From assembly GCA_020086605.1 (NCBI GenBank), contig JACBWW010000017.1:13641245-13705244 (forward strand): a stretch of DNA of 64,000 nt. Reading direction: 5' to 3'. Made by a program: the position numbers and the translations under genes. Under the pieces are notes generated by a model. It was not told the DNA's origin. It made no database searches and worked only from the letters and a program-made list of their open reading frames with translations. Below are positions 21,701-33,300 of the stretch, in pieces; within the stretch, counting starts at the first letter, position 1; each line of letters opens with the position of its first letter. The stretch is from Lanius collurio (taxonomy: Eukaryota; Chordata; Aves; Passeriformes; Laniidae).

Positions 21701-24700
21701 AAGAAGAGATGACATAAGACATAACTCATGACAGAGAAGATGCCAAAAAGAACCTGAAGCCCTTGCAGTACTTTTTCACAGCTAAACAAGTATATAAACA
21801 ATGCTAGTCATGGTGCTACCTGACACTAAAAGATTTGTGAATAATTTTGCGTTTAGTAGAAAGAAGGTAGACTCTTATATCTTCTCTCAGAGCTAGATGA
21901 GCTTCATTTTACAAAGGTTGTGGCAAAATTGGTGCATTTCCCCAAGAACATGTGGGATATTCAGAAGTTATTTTTTCCCTCACAGAAACACATCAGTATG
22001 GGATAGTTTATCCTTCTTAACCAGTCCGTTTTTTGTGTATGTATTCTTGTATGTTGCAGTGTTCAGCAAAAATCAGGATACAAGAAGACCTTTCAAAGAA
22101 ATTCTCTAAGGAATGTTTCCAGTCATAGACTCTGACACCATATAAGTGTAAAATAGCTCACTGTCATAAACAGGTTTCAAACTTTTTGCTCAACAATCAG
22201 TTCTTATAATAGACATTTTCGTTTCTAAATTCTGTTGCCTTCTAAGGTTGTAAAAAGAAATTGAAGGGAATTGTTGGTGTATTTTTCTCAGGCTACAAAG
22301 ATAATCATGTTTGACACTTGTAAGGACATGGTGGTTTAGGATTATAGTGCTCAGTAGCACAAATTGTCATTCCAAGCTATTTTTGCAAATGTAATATATT
22401 ATGGATGACAGGTATCTCTTTGTTTCATTCTTAAAACCATACATAAGGAACTTCTCCCTTCTCCTTGCAGAATTATGGTGTTACACCAAAATATGTGACA
22501 CAGAGAAATGAAGAAATCAAGAGAGAGGAGGAAGAATATGAGGCCAGCGTTTTGGAGCAACTCAAGAAGAAAGCCTTGAAAACTGTATCTGATGAAGAAA
22601 GGACAAATATTCTGAAGGTGCATATTTTGATTTAGTGTAATTAGTAACATGTCCAAAAGACTAAATAAGGTAGTGTAAGTCCATGTAAATAATAAAAGTA
22701 TACTATTTTGGTTTTTTAAGTGAGATGAGTGAGTTGGCTACTTTTGCACTAGATGGAGCTGTAGAACAATTGTAAACAACTGAAAGGAACTGATCTAACT
22801 ACAGTTTTAATCCATTTTTCAATTCTGTTTGATTCTTATCTACCTTAATGACTTGGAATTTCAGTGAAACTTCAAAGAGCAGAAAATCACCAGTATGGAT
22901 TTAGTGATGCTTATTAATGGAGAAATACAATTTTTTTTCCTAATGCAGAATATGGCTCCTTTTATTGGCAGTTTCTGTCTTCACAGTATGACCTCACTGA
23001 TGAAAGCATAAGGTCATGCTTTAAAATGTGGCAAAAAAAGAAAACATAATTAAATTGTAATGTAGTCATAGAACTATGACTGAAAATTTTGTATTTTGTA
23101 AAGCTGTTCTAGATACTGTCTTTCATACAGTTTTTATTGCACAAGACTTTCTAAACAGAATTAATACCATAAAAGAAGTAGAGCATAAAAGAGACATTAT
23201 AAAAGTATATCCTGCCCTTGAAATGGAGTTTTTCCTGACCACTTTTTAGACAAATTTCCTGTGAAATGAAGCTTACATGACTGTGATATTTGTTTATCAG
23301 TCTGTCCCTTAATAACTTGCAGTTAGCATCCACCTGAAACAAATTAATAGATAGGTGGACAGCTCTGAGATGCTGAATGCCCACCAAAAAAAAAAAAAAT
23401 CTAGAGAAAAAACAGTGTCTAATTCACTTGCCTGAAAGACAAACTGGCTAGTTGGCAAGGTCTAAAAAAGTCCAGCACAATGGTCTTTTGCACACACAAC
23501 AAGCAGTAGAAGCTACAAAGGACTATGGGAGAGAGATGAGGGTATTGCATTGACAGCAATATAAAGAATGTAACAGCGTGCTGTTTTGAAGAAGATTGGG
23601 ATATTTTTGTGGTGGGTAAGGCATGGAACAAGCTGATGGTCCAACAAGTTTTTGGTGTTTTTTTAATCTTTTTTCAAAAACATTTGCACTTTTATAGGCT
23701 TACTTATACAGTTATATTGTCAGGAGGAATTAGTGTCCCCAGGGTATGTGGCTTCTACCCAGTGCTCAGCTGTAGACATATGGGAATTCCTGTCCTTTAA
23801 AATAATTGACGTTGCTATTGAACACATGTGCACGATGTGATTTGAAAGAACACGTGGCAATAGATGCCTGCGACCAAAATCAAGCCTCATGATCTTACGA
23901 AAATAAAGGGAAGTAATTTGTGCCAATATTTTTTGAACTCTCCATTATGCTTACTTTGGTTGGGATTTTATGAGAATAAAAGAGAATGTTGATAAATGCA
24001 GTACATATTTCTCACTGATCCAGCATGTATTAGAATTCCATATATAAAGTTGGATATTCGGTTTGTGATCTAGCCTATAGGAATAGTGGTCAGCATATTA
24101 CATTGTTGGAGGAGCTATGTAGGAGATTTTTATAGTCATGATCTGCTATTGATTGCTCCACTTTGTAGGATAGAGCAAATTTGATGAGTGTATGCTCTAA
24201 TGTTTTAAAATTCACTGTTTTCAGTTATTTCTGAACCAATTTTTACCAATGTACACAAAGAAGAATTAATTGAAGAATCTACAAATTACTCTTATTTGAA
24301 ATGTTTTGAAAATATGAGATTTATTTTTATGCCTATATATTTGTAAACTGTACCTGATACCTGGTAGACTATGATCTTTATCAAAGTACTTCACAGCCTT
24401 GGATAGCACAGTATCATTTCAAGACAGTAGATAAATATCCTTGTTGCTCTAAGCTTCACATGTAGCAGTAGGGTTTTTAAATTTATGTAGTTATTGGTAT
24501 ATGAACATTATTGGAATAACCTTTATGAACAACACTTAGATGCTTAATATGAATATGCAAAAAGCAGTTCATTGCTATCCAATAAATACACTGATTTGAA
24601 CTGTTAAAATATCAGTTCATATTAAAGATTACATTTTTCTTAGTGTTGGCAGAAGAGTTCATTTTTTTTTTCTGTTAAATCAATTCATACAGTCATCAAA

Positions 24701-26136
24701 AGACACGTTTTTAAGCACAAGAGCCCTTAAGCTCTGAAATAGAAACAACAATCTCCAAAGCTAAATGTGTATAAGAATAAACGCTCTAAATTGAACTTCA
24801 GTATGTTCATCACTTAGCCAGTCTGTGAGAAAAGCTGCTTAATAAAAATGGAGGACATGAGGCCGGAAATCACAGTGTGCCATAAAATCAGTGTGCCAAT
24901 TGCACCCAGTTTTAGTTACGGAAAAGCGTTGAAAACTTTAGTTCCCAAGAGAGTAGCTTCAATTCTTTATTTTTGAAGATATTTTGTGATATCCTCTCAG
25001 GTGACAGAGCTGACAGCCATAAACATTTTGGAGAAGAGTTTTCTCACTGATCGGTGTGTTATGTTATTTACTGATTGCTGTCTCAGCTCCTTGTTAGTTG
25101 TGGTTATTAAGTTTACCCATATAGTTTTCATGAGGACATTTGATGCACTGGATAAACTCTACTAAATACTCACATGTGGATAGGATATGTAGATTGTGAT
25201 TATATTTTGAGAAGAGAAAGTTAGAGAAATAGTTGTGGTAGATGCAAAGGATGTAAAGAGATATAAAGAAGGATATAAAGACAAGATTTAAATTTTCTTT
25301 TTCTACCACTATCTGGTTCCTTTCAGTGTATATTGGCGGATAAAAGTGTTGTCTCTGGTGTTGACTGGACAGATTTATGAGTAAGTTTTGGATTATAGCA
25401 TTTTTAATTTTTTAGGTAGGGTTTCAGTCTCAAGGTTTTATATATGGAAGGTATGGTTTGGTTTATCTAGAAAGGTAATTCTTTGCACAGCATCATTTAA
25501 GAAAAGTAGTAGTTATTGAAATTATTGTGACAGGGTCAGTAACAGGGTTTTTAGTCTAAAGATAAATAAATTGCCTATAGTTGTTAATGTAGATTAGAAA
25601 GGGAATGCAATTACTCAGATTTTTTCAAAGTAGTTTATAAAAGTTAAAATATTATGGAATCAGTCTTGTTACTGTGGTCTGAACAAAGTCTCAATTACAG
25701 AAAATTAAGCTGGTGGTGGCCTGAAACTGCTGCTGAATTTTGGTGAATTTTGGCTGAAATTCCAAGTAGTGTAACTCTTAAGGATTTAATTTATTTGGTC
25801 CAGTTAAGATTATTACACACTATTCATGTACTTATCTATTATTTTTACATTTCAGGGACACTTAGCAAATGTAATATGAATTAAAAAATCAAGTAGTTTA
25901 TGTACATACTGTTCTTACTTTAAGTTTTTCTCATGTATTTCCTTTTCATATAATGACAACAGGCACTGAAAAAGAACTGGGAGGAAATAAATCATGCGTA
26001 TCAGGGTCTTCCAATATTAACAGACACCAGGTACAAGAAGATACATAAAGAAGAGCTAGAATTAAAGCTGAAACAACTGGAGCATGACATAGAAGCAATT
26101 GAGAAGCACAAAAATATCTACATTGCAGATGTGTAA
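15691..26136 (+). CDS. ENKUR: Enkurin, five coding exons joined (15691-15764, 19172-19317, 20443-20663, 22471-22617, 25963-26136)
   Basis: The exons join in frame (74+146+221+147+174 = 762 bases) to 253 codons plus TAA; human enkurin is 256 residues. All four introns have GT...AG ends. Enkurin is an adaptor of motile cilia and sperm flagella. It binds TRPC channels, calmodulin and SH3 domains, and it is a microtubule inner protein of axonemal doublets. Recognisable conserved blocks are [15 protein letters not shown] in exon 2, ITKNFIN, PKKPRP and [11 protein letters not shown] in exon 3, and, in the C-terminal enkurin domain (about 150-250), YGVTPKY, RNEEI, SDEER, LKKNWEE and [14 protein letters not shown]. 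The first 24 residues (PPPRPEQP region) are proline-rich and unlike the human N-terminus. The start is the first ATG in the CpG island, with A at -3 and G at +4. It is head to head with THNSL1 and upstream of PRTFDC1 on the same strand. Confidence 0.93.
15900..16376 (+). mobile_element. CR1 LINE 3' end
   Basis: Classic CR1 3' region in sense to ENKUR: 'gtccagagaagggcagcgaacctgg', 'ggtttaggttagacattaggaag', 'cccagggaggtggtggagtc', 'tccctggaggtgtttaaggaa', ending 'ttccaacctaattgattctatgattt'. It is well preserved over nearly 480 bases and 5' truncated. It lies directly beside the CpG island. Confidence 0.93.
18765..18870 (-). mobile_element. CR1 LINE 3' end, antisense
   Basis: 'catagaatatgctggattggaagggaccca...ggatcactgagtcca' is the reverse complement of the CR1 3' terminus. 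Only about 100 bases remain. Confidence 0.8.
19172..19317 (+). CDS. ENKUR: ENKUR coding exon 2
   Basis: 146 bases, entering with the last base of an Arg codon and leaving with one base of a Lys codon. It encodes YISKYREF, then the highly conserved [16 protein letters not shown] and KHSKE. Donor CCAA|GTAAGTG. Confidence 0.95.
19318..20442 (+). other. ENKUR: ENKUR intron 2
   Basis: GT at 19318, AG at 20441-20442. It contains a GC-richer tract at about 19730-20090 (gagaggtgggtcagac ... gctggggtggtgag) with open frames on both strands. That tract looks like a repeat or other inserted piece, but I cannot assign it to a family. Confidence 0.6.
20443..20663 (+). CDS. ENKUR: ENKUR coding exon 3
   Basis: 221 bases with a Lys/Glu-rich start, a [11 protein letters not shown] stretch (PxxP-like, possible SH3 ligand), ITKNFIN, PKKPRPF and [11 protein letters not shown]. 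Donor AAG|GTAAGTT, phase 0. Confidence 0.95.
20664..22470 (+). other. ENKUR: ENKUR intron 3
   Basis: Ordinary intron with GT and AG ends (acceptor ctccttgcag). Open frames at 20.9-21.6 kb are not exon-like. Confidence 0.7.
22471..22617 (+). CDS. ENKUR: ENKUR coding exon 4
   Basis: 147 bases, 49 codons, phase 0 at both ends. It encodes [21 protein letters not shown] and [11 protein letters not shown], the start of the enkurin domain, charged and predicted helical. Donor AAG|GTGCAT. Confidence 0.95.
22618..25962 (+). other. ENKUR: ENKUR intron 4
   Basis: AT-rich intron, acceptor gacaacag at 25955-25962. No additional exon or repeat family recognised. Confidence 0.7.
25963..26136 (+). CDS. ENKUR: ENKUR coding exon 5 (terminal)
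   Basis: 57 codons plus [20 protein letters not shown], then a Lys-rich stretch, then [21 protein letters not shown]. The end of the enkurin domain aligns with the human C-terminus. Confidence 0.95.
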   Translation, partial: ALKKNWEEINHAYQGLPILTDTRYKKIHKEELELKLKQLEHDIEAIEKHKNIYIADV

Positions 26137-26324
26137 GGGTTGTTATTCAGGTATTGCCTCTTTTTTCCTTTCTCTCTATCCCTACATCTCCAAGAAGTGC
26201 CTATCTAAATTCTCAGAAGACACTACTCTTAACTATTTGGAAGGAAATACTCAACTGAGTATGTAGCTTCTTAGAAAAGTTGTTACATATAACTCTCATC
26301 TGTACAATTCCCAAAACATTTTGA

Positions 26325-26330
26325 AATAAA
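26325..26330 (+). terminator. ENKUR: Candidate ENKUR polyadenylation signal
   Basis: AATAAA 189 bases after the ENKUR stop codon, a typical 3' UTR distance. Confidence 0.55.
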
Positions 26331-26946
26331 ATTTGTAACTAAACTTTGAGTATAAATAATGAATTTAATTTATTATTCTTTGTAATTTTTATTAACTACT
26401 AAGATTTCTATAAACATCATACAGAAAGCATATAAAACACTGTTTCATATGTTTGGAGCACATCTTTCCTTCCCTAGCCAAAACAAAGGGAAATAATTGG
26501 CTGCTGAAGACAGCTTGGTAAATACAACTTCAGAATGGAATGGCTTCTGGACTAAATATTAAAGAGCTGTTGTGCTTTACTTAAAAATTGAGTGATTGTA
26601 TTTCATCTTGGCTTCTGCATAACATTTTGTGTACTCATTTTTTGTTACCAAAACCAATCTTTAATGTGGAAACCTATTATTATATAGACTTCACACAATA
26701 CAGATGCCACATGTAGCTGGCTATGTGTTTTTACTAGTACATAATTCTGTAAAACTGTAGTAAATCTACAATTAAATTAGAAAAATATGTTTTGACTGGA
26801 ATTATCTGTGTACTGTTAGAATGAAAGCAATATATATACAAGCATCGGAGTCAAGACTTAGACAAAAATTGTATCAACACACTCTATTGCAATTGTTTCC
26901 ATAGAAGGAAAAAATATTTTTCTTTCCTATTGGTTAAACTTTGCTT

Positions 26947-27060
26947 CATAGAATCATAGATATTGTTTAGATTAGAAAAGACTTTTTTCAGTCAGAACAC
27001 AGCTTTTTCTGTATGATATCAATCATTACCACCAGCAGCTGCTGTGACATCATCATGTCT
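26947..27060 (-). mobile_element. CR1 LINE 3' end, antisense, diverged
   Basis: 'tcatagaatcatagatattgtttagattagaaaagac' is the reverse complement of the CR1 tail with its repeated ATTCTATGA unit. The 3' part is recognisable; the right boundary is uncertain. Confidence 0.75.
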
Positions 27061-30000
27061 GACATCAGCAAAGGATAGAGTAAAAAATTTGAAATTAACA
27101 ATAAAAAGCCAAATTTCTCCATACAGTAAGTTCCTTTCCTAAATTTTTCAGGGAATGGCTTTGAAGACTTCACAATGATTCTAGGCTCTATTTCTTGGGC
27201 ATCTTATAGTTGTCTATGCCATGCACTAGGAACGTGTGGGTTAGCAGGAATGCATATTTTCTTCTTTGTAACTTACTGTTAATCAGTCATGTTTATTTTT
27301 GAAGGATATAAGCTGGAGGAAAGCTGCAGATTAGTAAAACGTGGATTTAATATACTTTTTACTCAAAAGAATGACACACTGTACATTTTAACAAAACCAC
27401 ACTTAATTATTGGCACTTAGTAATATGTCACATTATTTTCTAGTAAAGTACCTGATGCCTCTCTTAAGAAATTAAATGTAATTAAAAAAAGCTGTTTCTT
27501 ATGGTTTGAAATTTAAAAAATGAATTTGACTCCAAAAGAGCATGCATTCCCACTGCTTCCTTCTCAGCTTTTACTTATTTGTAGACTACATGGCTGATTT
27601 AGGTTAGAATCTATATTTGGTTCTTCCATTTATCATCAGTGCTATCTTTATGGAAATTCAGAGTAGGTGGTGGCCTATCCCAAAATTTGGGACAAGCAGC
27701 TCGGCCACACTTAGAAACATTCATCATTCACCAGTAGAAATGACTGCTTTTAAAAATTGTCCGAAGTGAATTAATATATTATTGGGAAATTAGGAAGTGA
27801 ATTGGAAGGGATGCAAAAAGTATTTCTGCTTAACAGCAGAGGAAGAGACAAAAGCCAGTGTCCTTCTGTAGCTGAGTGGACTGTCACTAGTGTCTTTCAA
27901 AAGTGCTGTGGGGTTTTTTTCATGGGCCACTTAAGGAGCTTTCCCAGGCTCTGTCCTTCTCAAATGTGTTCACAGAGGCGTGTCAGACTTTTTAAGTGGC
28001 TTAAAAAAGATGCCAATATTCAGACCAGGATTTTAATTTGTTCTGATCAGGTCTAGAGCAGGTAGCTCTGCTGCATGCTCCCCTCACAAGACATGTGAAT
28101 TGCTTGTCACCCTATGGAGAGGTTGTAACTCCTTTTGGTGTGTTTTCACAGGACCTGCCCACACCTCCAATTATGGAAAAAAAATGTTTTCATGAAAATC
28201 ATTGAAAATGCATGCAGAAGGATAACTTTCTTACCCTTTAACCCTCTCTGGGAAGTTTGACAAAATAAATTTACAGAATCCAAAGAATGTAACTGTATTT
28301 ATATGTTCAGGAAATGCCAGTAATTGAAAGTATAATGTTCATGAATCAACTAACATGTACCATTGGTATAACAGAATGAAAAAGGTGAATAAACTTAATT
28401 GTACTGATAGATTTGTTCCCTCATGAAAGCTATTAAATATTAACAGAAATAAGTCTGTCCACAGGCTAAAAAGTACCATTACTGATTGAAACATCCTTTA
28501 AATTTACTAGTCAGTTACTAATCAATGAAATTAGAAGACTATAACCAAAATGCTTCAGTACTTCCTAATCATAAAGTTGGTAATTTTAAATCGTCCATAT
28601 TAAACTGGATAACCGTAATAAAACCTATGCAAAGTGGGGCATGAATGCTCTATTGGTCAGTAAGAGTTGCATTCCCACAAACTGAAAATATTTCCTGTTG
28701 GAAGTTGTGCATGACAAAGCTGTGTATCTGTTTTTTAAAAATAGCAACATGAAATTATGATGAATATCTCACTGGCTGTTCTTGAGAATGAAACTATTTA
28801 TATTCAGGAAGGAAGGGATCAGATATGGCATCATCACAAACTGAGGGAGTTCCTGATTGTAGGGCTCCGATAGAGCTGCCTCGAGCAAGCATCAGCTGTG
28901 ACAGGAACATATGGGCTCCATGTGGCTGAACTTGGACCATGGTGGCTTTTTGGGCTCTGCATGCATTCCTGGGGCCTTAGTCTGGGACAGTTCTTCAGAA
29001 CCTTCCTTGCAGAGGGGTGACCTCATTGACCTTACAAAACAGTAGGGGCAAAATTCAGAGGGAAAAAATGGGAGAAATCCCTCACTGAATTAATTTTCCA
29101 TAGTCTCTGTAGGTAGGTTTTACTCTAGGAGAGCATGTGCTGACCCTTTGTATATTCTTGTGGAAAATTGGTACTGCAAACTGCTGCTGTGATTGCTCTG
29201 ACACGAAGCTAAAATCTACTCCTTTCACTGGCGTACATTTCAGGGAACACAACATACATAACAATTTCAGCCCTAATGAAGGTAGACATCTTTTAGATAA
29301 GAAAATTTCACATATATGCAAAATAATAGGAATCCTAGATAAGTGCTAGCCCTAGTCCACACTTTCATCCTCAGCTTTAGGATGCTTATAATATTAATAA
29401 CATAATTACAGGAGAGACAGGTGGCAAACCTTGTTATTAAGGTTGTCTGACATTTCCCATAGTCAAAGAAGGCAGCTGCTGAGCCCTGCAGCTGGCTGGC
29501 ATTGTCCACCCCAGGAACTAGGGGTATATTGAGCCTGACCAAACCAAGAAGGAACAGCCATTTCTCCCATGAGTGACCATCCAAAGTGGCGATGTACACT
29601 TGACCACTGAATGGTTGGATTATAGGGTTTTTCATACTATCTCAATCTTCCTCCAGCTCCTTCTTGTCATGCAAAGTTATGCGAATAAAATATGAATAAA
29701 TTCAGGGTTTTCACCTTCCAGGATAAGCAGTGGAATTATGGTAGGAATGAAATGTGAGTTATTTCTTGTGTTTTCTTCTTTACTGTTTAAAGGGCACTGA
29801 TGTAAATGTGACTTCCATTTCACCAAATTATGAAAAACAATTTTTTTGCACACTGTACCTCCACAAATAGTTGTAGACAGGCAGACATAGCCAAGTAGCA
29901 GCTATATTCGGGTCTTGTTGATGCTGTTAGGAGAGTGAACTTCTGTTCAGTCACAGTACTAGGCTGTGGTGTTAATTCATTATTCCATGCCAGCCTCGAC

Positions 30001-30301
30001 ATTGGCTCCCCAGCATGGAGAGATTTACACAAACGTGCAAACACTGGAGTAACCTTGTCTTCAAATCTTTCTTCAAATGTCCTTTGCAATGGTGCCCACC
30101 AAAAATTTAACAACAGCTGAGCTGTTGGTGAGCTGAGACTAGGATTTATCTCACTGACCTGTGCAGTTTCCTTGAACTCCCCTAGCACTGCAGCGTGCTG
30201 TTTCTTGTCTTAGATTCTTAAGTTGTCTGTCATGTGGATCATGTTTTTCTCTCTTTGCTTAACATCTGACATGATCTTGTCTGTTAGTGGAGCTCCTGTG
30301 T

Positions 30302-30347
30302 GATGATAATAATAATTATAGTAGTAGCAGTAATAATAGTAATAGTA

Positions 30348-30387
<40 letters not shown>
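30302..30387. repeat. TAA/TAG trinucleotide microsatellite
   Basis: Interrupted taa/tag/tga units become a pure taa run from about 30346 to 30384. The poly-Tyr open frame on the minus strand here is a product of the repeat. Confidence 0.95.
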
Positions 30388-33300
30388 TGTGGGCATGAAG
30401 ACCATGCAATAAGATTCATGTTGTTTACTAAAAGGATCTATTTTCCAAGAACCTTCATCTCATTTGTTTCAGCAACTGGAAAGTAGGAGTCGAAGGAAGA
30501 GAAATGAGATTTAAAGCACTTAACTTATTCCCTGGGGCAATATGATTTATTCATATCTTTGTCATAGGATGTTTTTGAAATGCAATGGTAAATGACTTAT
30601 ACCTGGCTTTTTCACTGGTAACCATTAATATTGCATATCTCATTTTTGGGATTCCTGACTTGGGTAATTTGAGCCCATCTGTTTTAGATACAGGATATGT
30701 GTGCCTAAAGTTAGAACTATGAGTTGAGCCTAGACAGCACTATGGAATAGTTTAAAAGCTATTGGTTACTCAAAATTATTGAAATAAATATTTAATGTAG
30801 TCTTGCTAGGTGAAAGCCCCCATATAGAAAATTCAGGGGATTCAATCCTCTAATTCCAAGAGGTGCTGTAAAAATGGACAAGTACCTCTAGAACTGTTCT
30901 TTGAGGTCTGTATTAAAGGACCTTATGTTGCTTTGAGGTCCATATTAAAGCTGAGGAAGCAATGTAGTAATTCTCTCTTTGAAAGAAAAAACTCCAGTAG
31001 TGTTCAACATGTGGCCCCAAGCACTGCACAAGGGAGAAACAACCACATTTTGTTGTTTGCTCAGGAGGAATAATTTGTCTTTTACACAAACAATAAAATT
31101 AGCAAATGGTCCAAATCCAGCATTCCAGCACCCTCAGGTTGCGGGTCATTCTGTGCCACAACAGAGCACAGATGCTGGCCAGCCATGAATATTCACTGCC
31201 CTACACTACAGGACAGCTCTTGGGACTAGACTCTGTTTTTCAATACACTTTTATTACTGCACTGTTTATTCTAGGCAAGCTGTGAAGTATACAAAATTAT
31301 ATCAAATATAACCGAGCTATTCTGGGGGGGGGAACCCTTAAACTGTTACTTGTTTAGTTGTTTAAGACACTCAGAATTCTTTTATTTGGCAGACTTTCCC
31401 AGATTTGCTTTAATAAAGAAAAAAATAAAATAAAAAAAACACTGAAAAGAGGGATGAAGCCAAGTGAACAACCCCTTCAAAAAGAAACCAAACTCTAACA
31501 GTTAAATTCATTATGTTGGGTGTGACCCACTATATAGTTACAACTCCCTGACTAGTTTTCATGGTCATGCATGATGAATTTGTCATAGGATATGATGTGA
31601 GCAGCATTTCTTGAAAATAATGCTTTATCATTCAAACGTCAATACCTCTAAATAGCTGGTTAGGGCAAATATTTCCATAGTATTACAAAGAATATAAAGT
31701 TTATTCTAGTATTAAAGGACAAGAGGAAATCTCTGTTTGCATTTCTTTCAGCTATAAGGACTCTGTATTAATAACATGAACCTGAAAAGCAGGAAGGGTA
31801 TCTTCAGGAGCCAGGAAATTGCAAAGTGAAGCTTTCGCTGCTCTAGTTTGGCACAGTGAGATTAATAACAAACAAAAATGTAGTTTTGTATTAAAGATGT
31901 TTATCGTAGACCAAGCAAGTCAAAGCCTAGGGTTCTGTCAAGCAGTGCCTAACAGTGATTTGAAAGTTATAAATACTTGAAAAAATAGACTAACATCTTG
32001 AATGGCAGCTTTTAGCCATTCTCTTGATATCAAACCTACTCAAGTTAATTTTCAAAGCCTAAGTCAGTCTCACAGACTCAGTACAGGTTAACTGTGACCA
32101 AGCTTCCCTTGTAAATCTTAGATGCTGCAACTGCTTCGAAGCTGAACTTTCCAATTCCTCCGAACTGGAAGGTGGACAGGAGCCAGATTCCAGCTTGCAT
32201 TGCCACTGTGTCACCTGCTCTAGTACAGGAGTCACAAAGAACAATGTGCATCTCTTGTGCTGCACATCACAGCAGGCTCCTTAGCCCTGCTAATGGGGCA
32301 GCTTTTCCTAGGGCCTCCCTGTGTTCATGACAGTAGGGGAATGGTTTGAAATGCTGTTTCATTTATGGAATGTGTTAAAACTAGATATGAATGCAATTCA
32401 GAGTTGCTTCCAACATGCCCTAAAGTACTGTATATATTCTACACTTTTGCTTTTAATAATCTCTCCAGTAACCATTTTACCCCAAAATTTCTTTCTTTGC
32501 CACAACTGGGTGTGTGTGTGTGTGCTGCAGCTTACCTTGTAACCACTAAGAAATGCAAGCTTATGCTTGATAAGATTGTTTACAGTTCTGCTGTTCACAT
32601 AACAGCTGCATCAACAGGCAGAACCAGAATAAGAGCTCTTACTTCATCCCCTAATTGGCAAGCTTCTACCTAGGTAAGCCGTACCTCTTGAAATATTCTG
32701 GATTTTCATGCTTTTCTTGTCTAGTTTTGGTGTTTACATATTAAACTGAGTCGTCAAATGTTTGTTACAGCTTCTTGGAAGCAGAATACATAATGCAGTT
32801 GCAAAGGTTGCTTGCAGGTAACTCCATAATAATATTTGTCTTGGACTGCTTTCTTGGCATATCCCTGCCCTCAACCTTCAGTATTTCTGTACATTAGAGT
32901 TGTGAAAGGGTGGGCATGTCCTACTTTTATCAGTAACATGGTAAGAGAGGAATTGATGTCTAATTGAAATTATAAAGTTGTGTAAAAGCCAAAGATGTAA
33001 ATAAATTCACAAGGGGTTTGCTTGTAAGTCATAATTCTGCTTTGTTTCTCTGTGTGTCGCTTCTTCCGTCTGCTCCTTTATGGCTCTTGGCTATGTGTCC
33101 AGACCTACCCAGTCCTACTTGTTAGTTTTATCTGCCCTTATTTTCTTTGTTCTTTTCCCCTTTGATCATTTCCCATGGCTGTATATCTAGAAATGTTTAT
33201 TCTTTTCCTCCTATTTTTAGTTCATAAACAAACAGCTAAACAAAGATAGTAAGAACATTCTTCAGAATGTGTATAGGCTTTTTCATAGTTAAGCCTCAAA

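Noticed and set aside
29820..30188. 122-codon minus-strand open frame between ENKUR and PRTFDC1
   Set aside because: Isolated, no splice sites, no recognisable domain; length is within chance for AT-rich DNA of this size.
30210..30419. Open frame encoding a poly-tyrosine protein
   Set aside because: Direct translation of the TAA microsatellite.
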